Origin: a virus
Virus record (IMG/VR): IMGVR_UViG_3300031576_000075
Coordinates: 1 to 48,354 of that record
Length of the DNA stretch: 48,354 nt
Direction: 5' to 3' (one strand)
Position numbers and translations under genes: made by a program. Position 1 is the first letter of the stretch. Each line of letters starts with the position of its first letter. Of this stretch, positions 23,091-31,686 are shown piece after piece. Below the pieces are notes generated by a model. That model was not told the DNA's origin, ran no database searches, and worked only from the letters and a program-made list of their open reading frames with translations.

Positions 23091-26000
23091 ATAAGCGATA
23101 CACCTAACCCCTCCAGCGACGACACCCGCTCACGCCTGCGCGAGACCAGGGCTCAACTGCGCCTGGCCCAGGCCGAGTACCAACTTCGCCGGGTTGAGCA
23201 GTCGCGCAAACTCCTGGAAACCTACTACGGTGACGACTGGCTCAGTGGCATTGACGCTCGTGAGATCTTCCTGCGCCAGTCGCAGGGGCAGCAGAGCGTC
23301 TTCGCTTCGTTCGCCTCTCCTTCCGACCGCGCCGGTGGCCACAACTGGCCCCTGTGGCGCACCGAGCAGGACCTTGGCCGACTGCGCCAGCAAAGCCGCG
23401 TCCTGGTCGACACCAACTCCTATGCCGAAGGGCTGCTCGACAACCTCACCAACTACATCATCGGCAAGGGCTTCTCCTACAAGGCTGCCACCAAGGAGCA
23501 CACGCCTGATGCCGATCCAGAGCAAGCGGGCAAACAAGACCCGCAGCAGCTGAAGCAGTTGGTTGCAGCAGTACAGGACGTGGTTGATGGGTTCCTGAAG
23601 ACCAACCGATGGAACGGGGTCGCCAACCCCTTCGCGGACGTGGTGATTGCGGCCACCCGGGAGCAGGAGACGTTCCGTCGGGTCAAGCGCGATGGCGAAG
23701 CGTTCGTGCGATTGTTTTTTCTGGACAACGGCCTTACGCTGACGCGATGGATTGAGCCGGAGCAGGTCACCAACCCGCCGGGCGCGAGGCGTGAGGAGGG
23801 CTGGACCTACGGCATCCAGCATCCGATGGACCCGTACGAAGACGTCGAGCGTCGCCAGTCCTATTGGGTAGCCTACCAGGATCTGACCGTTCAGCACGGC
23901 CCTCACGTAGACACGGGGGAGCAGGTCGACGCGGACCAGGTGATACACATCCGCGACCGCAACACGGATGCGGCCGTGAAGAGGGGTAAACCGTTCTTCT
24001 CGTTCGACACGCTTGACGCTTTGCGCCGGGCCTCGAAGCTTCAACGCAACAACTCGCTGGGCGCCGCCATCCGGGCGGCAACAGCGGAAATCTGGAAGCA
24101 TGACACGGCGACCAAGGCTGAGCTGCAATCGTTCTCCGACAGCCAAGCCGACTTCCGTGTGGTCAGTCCCACCACGGGGCGCACGGAGAACGTCGAGCAC
24201 ACAACCCCGGGCACGATCCGTCGCATCCCCGCCGGCCAAGAGCCCGTGTTCATGCCCGAGAGCAGCGGCGCCAGCGAACACCTGGCGGTTGCTCAAGGCG
24301 ATCTGCGCCAGGCTGCCAGCGCCGCCTGTGCGCCGGAGTACATGGTCGGCAGCAACGCCGAGAACGCCGACTACAGCTCGACCAAAGAAGCCGGCGCCCC
24401 CTTCGTGCGCAAGGCCGAAAGTGAGCAGGAGCATTACAAGGCGGCGTTCCTGGCCGTGGTATGGCGAGCGGTGCGTTGGGCAGTGGAGTGCGGTCTACTC
24501 CCCCCGCAGGCATTGAAGCTGATTGAGATCCAGGTTGAGGCGCCTGCCGTGCTGCATCGCAACGAGCTGGAGAAGGCGCAAGGCGACCAGATCAAGGTGC
24601 AGGGCGGGTGGAAGAGCCAGCAAACCTGTGCGATGGAAGATGGGTTGGACTGGGAAACGGAAGCGGTCAATATCGAGGAGTACAAGGAGAGGTTCGGTCA
24701 ACAGGGGCCGCAATTGCCCATGCCCGGCGAAGAGGGCGAGGAGGGCGACGACCAGGGACAGGAAGGAGAGCCGGGGCCGGGGCAGGACGAAGGCCAGGAT
24801 CAAGGCCAGGGTGGAGAGGATCAGAATCAGGGGCAGGGGCAGGACGAAGAGCTTGACGACGATGACCTCGGCCCTCTTGAGGCGGTAGCGGAGAGTTGGC
24901 TCTACGAGGCCAAGGACGAATCGCAGAACTACTTCGTAAACCTGCTCGACGAAGGGGCGGTTGCAGTCCACGAAGCAGAGGGTGACCGCGAGCCCACCGC
25001 CGAGGATGATCCCGAGGCTGCCGCGGGGCTGATGGCCGACATTCTCTATGGCCTGTATGGCGATGCGGCCCTGGGGTTGCTCCAGGCTGAAGTCACGAAA
25101 GAAGTGCGGGAGGCCAAGGATTCTAGCGGCCACAACCACGATAACGATGGCAAGTTCACCAGTGGCGGGGGTGGGGACGCGAAGAAAGGTCGCAAGCCCG
25201 GAAAGTCGAAAGAACCGACGGACGAACCATCCGGCGGCGCCGCAGCGAAGGCGGCTGCGACGTCTGAGCCGTCCGCGGCGAAAGAGCCGCACGAGATGAC
25301 GCGAGAGGAATTCCGTGCGGCTCATCCGGTTCGGCGTGGCGATATGGAGGACTACGTCAAGTCTTACGTCGGCCAATACAAAAAAGGCAAGCCTGGAGTG
25401 AAGTTCGACTTACAGCGTCCCGATGGGAGTGGAGAGGCTGTCTACCGTGATAAGAGCGGCAAGCCGGTCGCTGTCGTCGCCTTTAACCCTTCCGCCGTTA
25501 CGGACATGGCCGTATTGCCGCAAGCCAGAGGCAAAGGCGCAGTCAGTCAGTTGCTTGACGTTATCAAAAAAGAAAAGGGCATTGTCGCCATCAAAGGCCC
25601 GTACACGGAAGCCGGTGCAGCCGTTGCTCATCGGCGCATCGTCAAGCAAGCTCTCGCTGCCGGTAAGCACGTACCATCCAAAGTCCTGGCCGACTACCCC
25701 AATCTTGTGGTCGACGGCGGAAAAGTCAACTCGAAGAACGCGGCTGCCGCCGGGGAGCCGGTGCGGGAATCCTTGCTCCTGGAGGCGTGGACCGAGATTG
25801 ACCACCCGCGCGGCAAGGGCGGCCGGTTCATCCCCAAGGGGTCCGCTCAGGCCGTAGCAGCCGCCAGGGACGCCATCGGCCGGGTCCTCAAGGGGGACAC
25901 CAGCGGGGCATCCGCCGAGAAGGTGTTGGAGCATCTCAACATCTTGACCGTGGCGCAACTGCAAGCGCTGCACAAGGAGCATGGCCAGAAGGCGCCCGGC

Positions 26001-26720
26001 CGACTGCGTCAGCAACTGGTGGACGGGATCAAGGCTCGACTGGAAGCGGGCAAGGCGCCCAAGGAGCCGGTGCCGGCACCCAAGCCCCCATCGCGACGGG
26101 AAGTTACGTCCAAGGTGTTCCGGGACAAGATCGCCAAGTCGCCGCACCTCTCGGAATCGCAGCGGCAAACCTACAGTGCTGCTGTCGACCGTGTCGTCAA
26201 GCGCATCCCGGAAAAGGCTCTGGAGCACATGGCCGGGCACGTGTCTCGCGTGAACTTTCACCAGTCCGCTGAGGCGTTGACCGGCGCCTTGGCGGACTTG
26301 AGTCCCAAGGTGCGAGAACTTCAGGCCAAGGGATACTTGGTCGGTGGTGCATACCAGGGGAGCCAAAAGAAGCTGCACCTGGATGGCCTTTTCAAGGGGC
26401 CCAAGACGTCGCCGGACTTGGTGGCTGGCAGCGATCATAGCATTCACGGCCCCTACGCTCACGAATTGACCCACGGCATCGACGGGCCATCGCACCGCTT
26501 CTCGCAGACGCCGGCATGGACGCAAGCGTGGGCTTCCGAGATTGGCCGATTGCATCAGGACGCGCCGGCAAGGCTGACCAGGTATGCCGAAACCAATCAC
26601 CATGAGGGTTTCGCTGAATTTGGTAGACTGATATACGGCAGTGACGCCAGCCCTGCGGTGATTGAGTCGCGTTTCCCAAAGTGCTCCAAAGTCTTCAAGG
26701 ATAACGGACTATGGCCGTAG
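23091..26720 (+). CDS. Portal protein with C-terminal enzyme-like domains, ATA start
   Basis: The frame opens after TAG 23073; the first codon that fits is ATA 23091, about 10 nt behind GAGG. No ATG, GTG or TTG occurs until ~23550, inside conserved portal sequence (YGDDWLSGIDAREIF, NYIIGKGFSYKA lie upstream). Portal core: VVDGFLKTNRWNG, REQETFRRVKRDGEAFVRLF, QVIHIRDRNTDAAVKRGKPF, ALRRASKLQRNNSLGAAIRA. After an acidic Gln/Gly linker come GKFTSGGGG and GGRFIPKGS spacers, a GNAT-like loop (MAVLPQARGKGAVSQLLDVI) and a zincin-like metallopeptidase motif (YAHELTHGID ... HHEGFAEF). About 1210 aa, far longer than ordinary portals. Confidence 0.85.
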   Translation: MSDTPNPSSDDTRSRLRETRAQLRLAQAEYQLRRVEQSRKLLETYYGDDWLSGIDAREIFLRQSQGQQSVFASFASPSDRAGGHNWPLWRTEQDLGRLRQQSRVLVDTNSYAEGLLDNLTNYIIGKGFSYKAATKEHTPDADPEQAGKQDPQQLKQLVAAVQDVVDGFLKTNRWNGVANPFADVVIAATREQETFRRVKRDGEAFVRLFFLDNGLTLTRWIEPEQVTNPPGARREEGWTYGIQHPMDPYEDVERRQSYWVAYQDLTVQHGPHVDTGEQVDADQVIHIRDRNTDAAVKRGKPFFSFDTLDALRRASKLQRNNSLGAAIRAATAEIWKHDTATKAELQSFSDSQADFRVVSPTTGRTENVEHTTPGTIRRIPAGQEPVFMPESSGASEHLAVAQGDLRQAASAACAPEYMVGSNAENADYSSTKEAGAPFVRKAESEQEHYKAAFLAVVWRAVRWAVECGLLPPQALKLIEIQVEAPAVLHRNELEKAQGDQIKVQGGWKSQQTCAMEDGLDWETEAVNIEEYKERFGQQGPQLPMPGEEGEEGDDQGQEGEPGPGQDEGQDQGQGGEDQNQGQGQDEELDDDDLGPLEAVAESWLYEAKDESQNYFVNLLDEGAVAVHEAEGDREPTAEDDPEAAAGLMADILYGLYGDAALGLLQAEVTKEVREAKDSSGHNHDNDGKFTSGGGGDAKKGRKPGKSKEPTDEPSGGAAAKAAATSEPSAAKEPHEMTREEFRAAHPVRRGDMEDYVKSYVGQYKKGKPGVKFDLQRPDGSGEAVYRDKSGKPVAVVAFNPSAVTDMAVLPQARGKGAVSQLLDVIKKEKGIVAIKGPYTEAGAAVAHRRIVKQALAAGKHVPSKVLADYPNLVVDGGKVNSKNAAAAGEPVRESLLLEAWTEIDHPRGKGGRFIPKGSAQAVAAARDAIGRVLKGDTSGASAEKVLEHLNILTVAQLQALHKEHGQKAPGRLRQQLVDGIKARLEAGKAPKEPVPAPKPPSRREVTSKVFRDKIAKSPHLSESQRQTYSAAVDRVVKRIPEKALEHMAGHVSRVNFHQSAEALTGALADLSPKVRELQAKGYLVGGAYQGSQKKLHLDGLFKGPKTSPDLVAGSDHSIHGPYAHELTHGIDGPSHRFSQTPAWTQAWASEIGRLHQDAPARLTRYAETNHHEGFAEFGRLIYGSDASPAVIESRFPKCSKVFKDNGLWP

Positions 26721-27560
26721 ACTACGCGCCGCTCCTGGACGAACTGTTCAACCACTCCGTAACCCTGGAGGATGGCACGCACGTCGACGGCTGGTTGCCC
26801 GACCACGGGCCCGCTGCGCTGCACGAGGCCAAGGACGCCACTGGGCACGAGCACAAGGGGGAGGGTCCGGGCGGCGGGCAGTTCACCAAAGGCTCGGGCG
26901 GCGGTGGCGCCACCAAAGGTGGAAGCAAGGGCAAGAAGGACGACAAACCCGCGGAAAAGGCCCAGGCCGGCACGAAGCAGGACAAGCCAAAAACGAACAA
27001 TAAGGTAGAGGGTTCGGTCCGGGCCGGCTCAGTAGTCGAGCCGGCCCGGACCGAACCCTCACCGCTGAGCGAGAAGGCAGCGAGGGCGAAAGCGGCTCAC
27101 CACATGGTTGACAAGGCCATCCAGCGCTACGCAGAGGAACACAACGAACCCAAGTTTGCTTCGGCCGTAAAGGGCCAATCGTACCCAAACGGCGAGGCAT
27201 TCTGATGTGGGGGTCAAGGAAAATGGCGTTCTCAAGCATGGAATCGAGTTGAAAACCTTGGTTTCAAACAAGGCCGGCAAGATTACGATGAAGCGGTCTG
27301 CACGCGAGCGCAAGGACAAGTGGGAGAAGGAGTCCGGTGGCACGTTTCACACCGTGGTTCTGGACGATCAGGGCGTGTACAACGCTCTGGGAGAAGGCAA
27401 ACACGATGAAAGCAAGCGCAAGATGTACTACCGCCGGGGACACGGAAGCTTTCGCGTGAACTCCATGCACCCTGTCAAGAGCATCAAGGAACTCCATGCG
27501 CTGATGCGCATGGGCGAGGATCAGTTGCCCACCGCTGCCCGGCGAGTGCCTTTCGAGTGA
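26711..27560 (+). pseudogene. Head-associated polyvalent protein split by a 1-nt frameshift
   Basis: ATG 26711 overlaps the portal end. The first frame (to TGA 27205) has the spacer GHEHKGEGPGGGQFTKGS, a Lys-rich linker with a large hairpin, and the start of a domain (AHHMVDKAIQRYAEEHNEP). The domain continues in the next frame from 27207 (GVKENGVLKHGIELKTLV, ITMKRSARERKDKWEKES, FHTVVLDDQGVYNALG) to 27560. Removing one T near 27202 would join them (GEAF-DVGVKENG). The domain resembles toxin/nuclease-like modules attached to phage head genes; exact family unknown. Confidence 0.55.
27008..27060. repeat. Perfect 23-bp inverted repeat inside coding sequence
   Basis: Left arm 27008-27030 (starts GAGGGTTCGGTCCGG), 7-nt loop AGTAGTC, right arm 27038-27060, its exact reverse complement. 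It lies in frame in a linker (encoding VRAGSVVEPARTEPS), so it was probably gained as a unit. Confidence 0.85.
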
Positions 27561-27567
27561 GGTGAGG

Positions 27568-27887
27568 ATGAGCGTCTATGTGGTGTTGGATGCCGAGGAG
27601 CCCGACCACCTGGCGAGCACTCAGGGATGGGGGGGGGCTTCGGGGCGTGGGCGGACAAACTGGACGAAGGGGCCTACGCGGAAATCGTCCGGCTCTGGGA
27701 ACACGGCCAGTGCGTCCAGTTGCACGCACTGGAGCGGCAACTGCGGACGGCCCTGCGTCGCGATCCGCCGCCGCACGATGACGTCCGCTCCACGTCGCAA
27801 TCCCTTCTGGACGTGCTGGCATCCCGGGGCGATGCCGAGTCGCTGCTGATTAGTAACGGGATGACGAAGGGCGACGAGAAGGAGTAG
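27568..27887 (+). CDS. Phage protein read across a G9 run (frameshift)
   Basis: ATG 27568 after GAGGTGAGG. The first frame (MSVYVVLDAEEPDHLAS) meets nine Gs at 27629-27637. Shifting by -1 there gives the continuation GFGAWADKLDEGAYAEIVRL, then ALERQLRTALRRDPP, ending at 27887. The joined protein matches a known small phage pattern (GW..F..WA..L). G GGG GGG is a possible slippery site; a sequencing error in the homopolymer is equally possible. Confidence 0.55.
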
Positions 27888-27890
27888 TCG

Positions 27891-28055
27891 ATGAGCGTGG
27901 ATGAACGTCAGCAGAAACTGGAAGAGTTGTGGAGGAAGTACGCCCGTGAAGCACGCGACTGTAACACGGACAAGGAGCAATTGCTCGACCAGTTCTGGCT
28001 GGACGTCGTGGAGCTGGAGAGTGGCCATCGTCGCGCGTTGGGTATCGTTCTCTAA
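27891..28055 (+). CDS. Small helical protein (54 aa)
   Basis: ATG 27891 after AAGGAG. Helical throughout (VDERQQKLEELWRKYAREAR, DQFWLDVVELESGHRRA). It has the same leader (GGAGTAGTCG before ATG) as the next small gene, as if one was copied from the other. Function unknown. Confidence 0.55.
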   Translation: MSVDERQQKLEELWRKYAREARDCNTDKEQLLDQFWLDVVELESGHRRALGIVL

Positions 28056-28068
28056 TGAGGAGTAGTCG

Positions 28069-28185
28069 ATGACGGAAACGATCATCAGTACGTGCCCTCT
28101 GTGCGGCTGCCCAATTTACGGGCAGACGGTTCGAGACACTACTGCTTCCTATCAGTACACCGATGGCAGGACCTACTTGCCCTAA
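28069..28185 (+). CDS. Tiny CxxCxC protein (38 aa)
   Basis: ATG 28069 after GAGGAGTAGTCG. Contains STCPLCGCPIYGQTVRD, a likely zinc knuckle lacking its second half, then YQYTDGRTYLP. No family recognised. Confidence 0.45.
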   Translation: MTETIISTCPLCGCPIYGQTVRDTTASYQYTDGRTYLP

Positions 28186-28188
28186 GGC

Positions 28189-28311
28189 GTGCTGCGAACA
28201 TGCCCCTGCCAGGTAGTTCTTCATCAGGGCTTACGCGATCTCATCGACGCCTTGGCGATGTTCAGCGCATGCCTGGGGACGGCAAGGACTGCACCTCCAA
28301 CGAATTCTTAG
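28189..28311 (+). CDS. Possible small frame (40 aa)
   Basis: GTG 28189 to TAG 28311, in the same frame as and right behind the previous tiny gene. Residues TCPCQVVLHQGLRDLIDALA look helical with two Cys. It might be the lost C-terminal half of the zinc-knuckle protein. Weak evidence. Confidence 0.25.
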   Translation: MLRTCPCQVVLHQGLRDLIDALAMFSACLGTARTAPPTNS

Positions 28312-28321
28312 AGGGTCAGCT

Positions 28322-28495
28322 ATGCTGATGCAGCAAATACCGAGAGAGACTTTTGCTTTCTTCTGGACAGCCGGGGGTGGTTGGGTCGACGCCACTGCGA
28401 TTAGGGCTCCCGATTCGATTCCAACTCCTGAGCGCCTGGAGGACAACGATGCCCAGCCGGATCATTGCGTCCCGGCTCGCCAGCCTGGGGCGTGA
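28322..28495 (+). CDS. Small hypothetical protein (57 aa)
   Basis: ATG 28322 after GAGGGTC. Reads MLMQQIPRETFAFFWTAGGG, then ATAIRAPDSIPTPERLEDND. It overlaps the head morphogenesis gene by 47 bp in another frame. Function unknown. Confidence 0.45.
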   Translation: MLMQQIPRETFAFFWTAGGGWVDATAIRAPDSIPTPERLEDNDAQPDHCVPARQPGA

Positions 28496-30290
28496 CCGGC
28501 AGGTAGACGCCTCCCTGCGAGCGGACGCCACCGTCGAAGCGGTCGACCGGGGCATCCGCCGCCTTTGGCGTGACGTGCTGGCCCTGTTGAAGCGGCGGCC
28601 TCACTACGTACTGGCTCACCGGGAGGCTCTGGCCCTGTTCCAGCGTCTACCCGTGGTCAGTCGACATGCTCTGGCGGGGGCTCTGGCCGGGGTGTACGTT
28701 TGGGGTAGGCGATCGGCACGGGGCAACCTGGTACGGACGCTGCCGCTGGAGCATCTGCGGGCAGCGGCAACGAGGAGGACGCATGGGCTTCGTGAGGCAC
28801 TGGCGATACGTGGCGGCATTTCTGGTGCTACTGACCTTCAACGCCGTTATGCTTGCCGGAGCGGCCGCGATGGTTTGTTGGATCGTGCGGAGCTTCTTCT
28901 AGAAGCTGGCGTCGTCGGCCTCTCCCCTGGCGCCGCTGGTCTCAACTCCTACGACTATGCCGGTTCCCTGCGCGGTGATAACCGAGACGAACTGAGCGAC
29001 GCCGAGCAGCGCCGACGCTTCACCGACCTGCTCTTCCCAGCGCCAGAGCAATCCGACGTTGCGCGACGCATGGAGAAGCTCGTCGGCCACCTGCGCATGC
29101 AAGGCCGTGCCGACTTGGTGCCTCCCGATCGCCTGGCCGGCGTGGTGGCCGCAGGTATGGCCGCGGGCAAGGACCCCAAGCAGATCGCCAAGGACCTCCT
29201 GCCCCTGGTCGATGACGTGCGGGCCTCAGCCGCTCGTGTTGCCCGCACCTGGTCGATTCACGTGGCCCACGAGGCCCAGATGGAGCAGCACGAGGCCCTC
29301 GGCGACCTCGTCGTTGGCTACCAGATCCACTCGGCACTGACCCAGCATACCCGAAGCTGGCATGCCCACCGCCACGGAACAGCCTACTACCGCGACCCAG
29401 CCAGAGGACAGAAGGGGTTTGCACAGATGCCGCGTCCGCCACTGGAGGCCGAAGATCCATCTGAGCGGCCCGCGGGGGCGCCGCGAGTCGCGTGGAACTG
29501 TTTGTGTCTGCTGGTCCCGATCCTTTCTCCATTGTCGCCAAGCGACCCCGTCATTCCCGTGCTGCGCGACAACGCCGCGGCGACGCTGCCGGTTCATGCC
29601 ACTTTCTCCGAACGCTTCGACGAATCGAGCGAGCGTTGGCGACGGGAAGCAGTTGGCGCCAGAGCCTACAGCGCGGTCAAGGGGTTGCTGGGACCCGACC
29701 AGGCGCCACGCTGGGAACACTTCGTTGACCCCAAGGGGGAACTGCTCGACGTCGACGAGTTGAAGGCCGAGACGGCCAAGGAGCGGACGGCCAGGGTGCA
29801 GCAGGTGCGACAGCAGATGCGGGCCAGCAAGGTCATCGTGCAACAGGTGGCTACCTACGGCTACGTTCCGCCGCCGGTCCCGTCGAGACGTCGAGGCGTG
29901 GTGATTGCCCGCGGGGAACCCCTGGGGACACCGCGGCCTCTGGACGTGCCACCGCTCGTCGCTCCGGCAGTCGAGCCGGTCGCTGATGAAGCGAATCATG
30001 ACCAGGACGTGCTGCGGGCCTTTGCAGCCACGCGGGGGCTGTCTGGCGTCCGCAACTTCGTCTCGCTGGTCGATCTGCGCCGTCAGGCCGGGCACCTGAG
30101 CCGGACCCAGTTCGATGCCGCCTTGCAGCGGCTGCGGCTGGAGGGCGTGCTGTCGTTGGCCTCTGCGGAGGGACGCGAAGGGATCAGTCCGGAGCAGCGT
30201 GCGGCGTCGATTCCCGAGGGGGACAGACTGCTGCTGTACGTGTCCTTGCGGCCGGGCGGGGAGGAGCGGTTGCGGCAGTTGTTTTACTGA
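28449..30290 (+). CDS. Phage head morphogenesis protein (Mu gpF/SPP1 gp7-like)
   Basis: ATG 28449 after TGGAGG. The central part has VRASAARVARTWSIHVAHEA, ALGDLVVGYQIHSALTQHTR and SWHAHRHGTAYYRDPARGQK, then PPLEAEDPSERP and RVAWNCLCLLVPIL. This is the usual layout of the minor head protein family (ADP-ribosyl-like fold with a zinc-binding tail). It normally follows the portal and helps head completion. Between 28783 and 28902 the codon use of this frame becomes poor, because a small membrane-protein frame overlaps there. Confidence 0.8.
   Translation: MPSRIIASRLASLGRDRQVDASLRADATVEAVDRGIRRLWRDVLALLKRRPHYVLAHREALALFQRLPVVSRHALAGALAGVYVWGRRSARGNLVRTLPLEHLRAAATRRTHGLREALAIRGGISGATDLQRRYACRSGRDGLLDRAELLLEAGVVGLSPGAAGLNSYDYAGSLRGDNRDELSDAEQRRRFTDLLFPAPEQSDVARRMEKLVGHLRMQGRADLVPPDRLAGVVAAGMAAGKDPKQIAKDLLPLVDDVRASAARVARTWSIHVAHEAQMEQHEALGDLVVGYQIHSALTQHTRSWHAHRHGTAYYRDPARGQKGFAQMPRPPLEAEDPSERPAGAPRVAWNCLCLLVPILSPLSPSDPVIPVLRDNAAATLPVHATFSERFDESSERWRREAVGARAYSAVKGLLGPDQAPRWEHFVDPKGELLDVDELKAETAKERTARVQQVRQQMRASKVIVQQVATYGYVPPPVPSRRRGVVIARGEPLGTPRPLDVPPLVAPAVEPVADEANHDQDVLRAFAATRGLSGVRNFVSLVDLRRQAGHLSRTQFDAALQRLRLEGVLSLASAEGREGISPEQRAASIPEGDRLLLYVSLRPGGEERLRQLFY
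28783..28902 (+). CDS. Nested single-membrane-span protein (39 aa)
   Basis: ATG 28783 directly behind GAGGAGG, wholly inside the head morphogenesis gene in another frame. It encodes a basic start (MGFVRHWRY) and one long hydrophobic helix (VAAFLVLLTFNAVMLAGAAA), then VCWIVRSFF and TAG. Third codon positions are GC-rich in this frame and poor in the host frame, so this frame is the one under selection here. Possibly a holin-like or signalling peptide. Confidence 0.6.
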   Translation: MGFVRHWRYVAAFLVLLTFNAVMLAGAAAMVCWIVRSFF

Positions 30291-30341
30291 CCGAAACTCA
30301 AATTTTGACCCCGGCCCACCGACTTGGTCACACTGGCTCGC

Positions 30342-31562
30342 ATGAGTCGACGGGACGCCTACACTTCTGGACGACTGACCCATCTCCGCGAGGACTACGC
30401 CTGTGGGTACGCACAACTACCCACAGGCGAGCTCCGTGTGGACCGCGACCAGGGCATCATCCGTGGCGTCAAAGTGGTTGGGCTCACCAGTCCCAACGGC
30501 CACGGCAGGCCGGGCGCCACCAGGGGCACGGCCTACACGGTGGAGGCCCTTCAGGCCGCGGCTCCGCTGTACCACGAAGTCGACGTCTACGTGAACCACC
30601 GGCCCCCTGAGCAGCGTGGCGGCCATCGACGCGCCGAACGCAAGGCCGAGGACAAACTTGGCATGCTCATCAATCCGCGCGTCGTCGAAGGCCAAGGGTT
30701 GTTCGCGGACCTGGTCCTTCTGAAATCGCATCCCATGTCGGAGCGACTGATGGAAGCCGCCGACCGCATGCCCAACGCCTACGGCCTGTCCCACGACGCC
30801 TACGGCGATGGCGACATTGTTGACGGTCGATTTGTCATTGACCGTATTCCCCAAGTAAATTCGGTCGACCTGGTTGCCCGCGGGGCGACCGTTCAGGGCC
30901 TGTTCGAGAGCGAGGGTTCCACGATAGCGAGCAAGACGTTCCGGCAGGTGCTGGAGGCGGCCAACCCCGCCGTAGCCAAGCCATTCCTCTGTCTCCTGGA
31001 GATGGATGGCGACTTCGGCGGCATGGACATGGGTATGAGCGGGGACGCCGAGGACGACACCGACCACAAGCCCGATCTGGTTACGGCCATCGGCAAGTTG
31101 GTCCAGTCGAAGGACCCCAAGGATCATGCCCTGGCCCAGAAGATCCTCAAAATGCTTCATCCTGAAGCCGATGGCGGCGATGCAGAGGCTCCCGATGATG
31201 AGGCGGGCGACGAAGACGAGGACGACGTAGACGACAAGCCGAAGAAAACCGAGGAAGGCCGTCGTGCCGCCAGCAAGCCGGACCCGGCTGTAACGCTGCT
31301 GCGCGAGGAGTTGACGGTGCGCGACCTGATCGAAGACGCCGGCCTCAAGTTCGCCAAGCCCGAAGCTCGCAAGGCGTTCATCCGCTCGCTGGTGCCGCTC
31401 CAGGAAGGCGACCGCAAGGCCCTGATTGAGGAGCGGCGGATCACGGGCTCGGCTGTGCAGCGCAACGCGCCACGGTCCAGTGGGCCGGGCGAAGCTCCAA
31501 CGACGAGCAAGCGCAAGCCCGTAACCGACGGCCAGAGTTTCGCTGCGGCCGTATTGCAGTAA
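30342..31562 (+). CDS. Prohead protease with C-terminal scaffold-like part
   Basis: I chose ATG 30342; TTG 30324 is an alternative, and neither has a clear SD. The N-terminal 200 residues fit the prohead protease fold: HEVDVYVNHRPPEQRGGHRR, KLGMLINPRVVEGQGLFADL, NAYGLSHDAYGDGDIV (Ser region) and VNSVDLVARGATV. The C-terminal half is very acidic and helical (DDEAGDEDEDDVDDKPKK), as in protease-scaffold fusions. It matures the capsid next to the major capsid gene. Its last residues FAAAVLQ recur just downstream. Confidence 0.8.
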   Translation: MSRRDAYTSGRLTHLREDYACGYAQLPTGELRVDRDQGIIRGVKVVGLTSPNGHGRPGATRGTAYTVEALQAAAPLYHEVDVYVNHRPPEQRGGHRRAERKAEDKLGMLINPRVVEGQGLFADLVLLKSHPMSERLMEAADRMPNAYGLSHDAYGDGDIVDGRFVIDRIPQVNSVDLVARGATVQGLFESEGSTIASKTFRQVLEAANPAVAKPFLCLLEMDGDFGGMDMGMSGDAEDDTDHKPDLVTAIGKLVQSKDPKDHALAQKILKMLHPEADGGDAEAPDDEAGDEDEDDVDDKPKKTEEGRRAASKPDPAVTLLREELTVRDLIEDAGLKFAKPEARKAFIRSLVPLQEGDRKALIEERRITGSAVQRNAPRSSGPGEAPTTSKRKPVTDGQSFAAAVLQ

Positions 31563-31637
31563 CCCGTCTGGCGATTCAGGTGAAAACCCCTTTTCACCTG
31601 ACGATCAGCGTTTTGCCGCGACCTTATTGCAGTAACC
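31553..31637 (+). repeat. Duplicated gene end with an internal hairpin
   Basis: ATTGCAGTAACC at 31553-31564 recurs at 31626-31637. Between them is the perfect hairpin TCAGGTGAAAA-CCCC-TTTTCACCTGA (31576-31601). The intervening frame 31564-31635 encodes ENPFSPDDQRFAATLLQ and a stop, a diverged second copy of the protease ending (KPVTDGQSFAAAVLQ). It looks like a tandem duplication or an insertion carrying a spare C-terminus. Confidence 0.7.
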
Positions 31638-31668
31638 GCACCGAGTTGACACCCACGAGCCACCCGAC

Positions 31669-31686
31669 GGGGAGGACCCACCGATA
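31669..31686 (+). promoter_or_regulatory. SD plus ATA start of the presumed decoration gene
   Basis: GGGGAGG (31669-31675), 8-nt spacer, ATA CGA. The ribosome-binding site decides the start, because no canonical start codon exists in the preceding 48 nt of this open frame. Confidence 0.75.

Noticed and set aside
23930-23960. Global recoding of ATA as Met in this phage
   Set aside because: Internal ATA occurs where Ile is expected, for example in the portal segment QVIHIRD, so only initiation seems altered.
23130-24434. Long - strand frame opposite the portal gene
   Set aside because: It is the shadow of the GC3-biased portal frame; no family signature and no SD.
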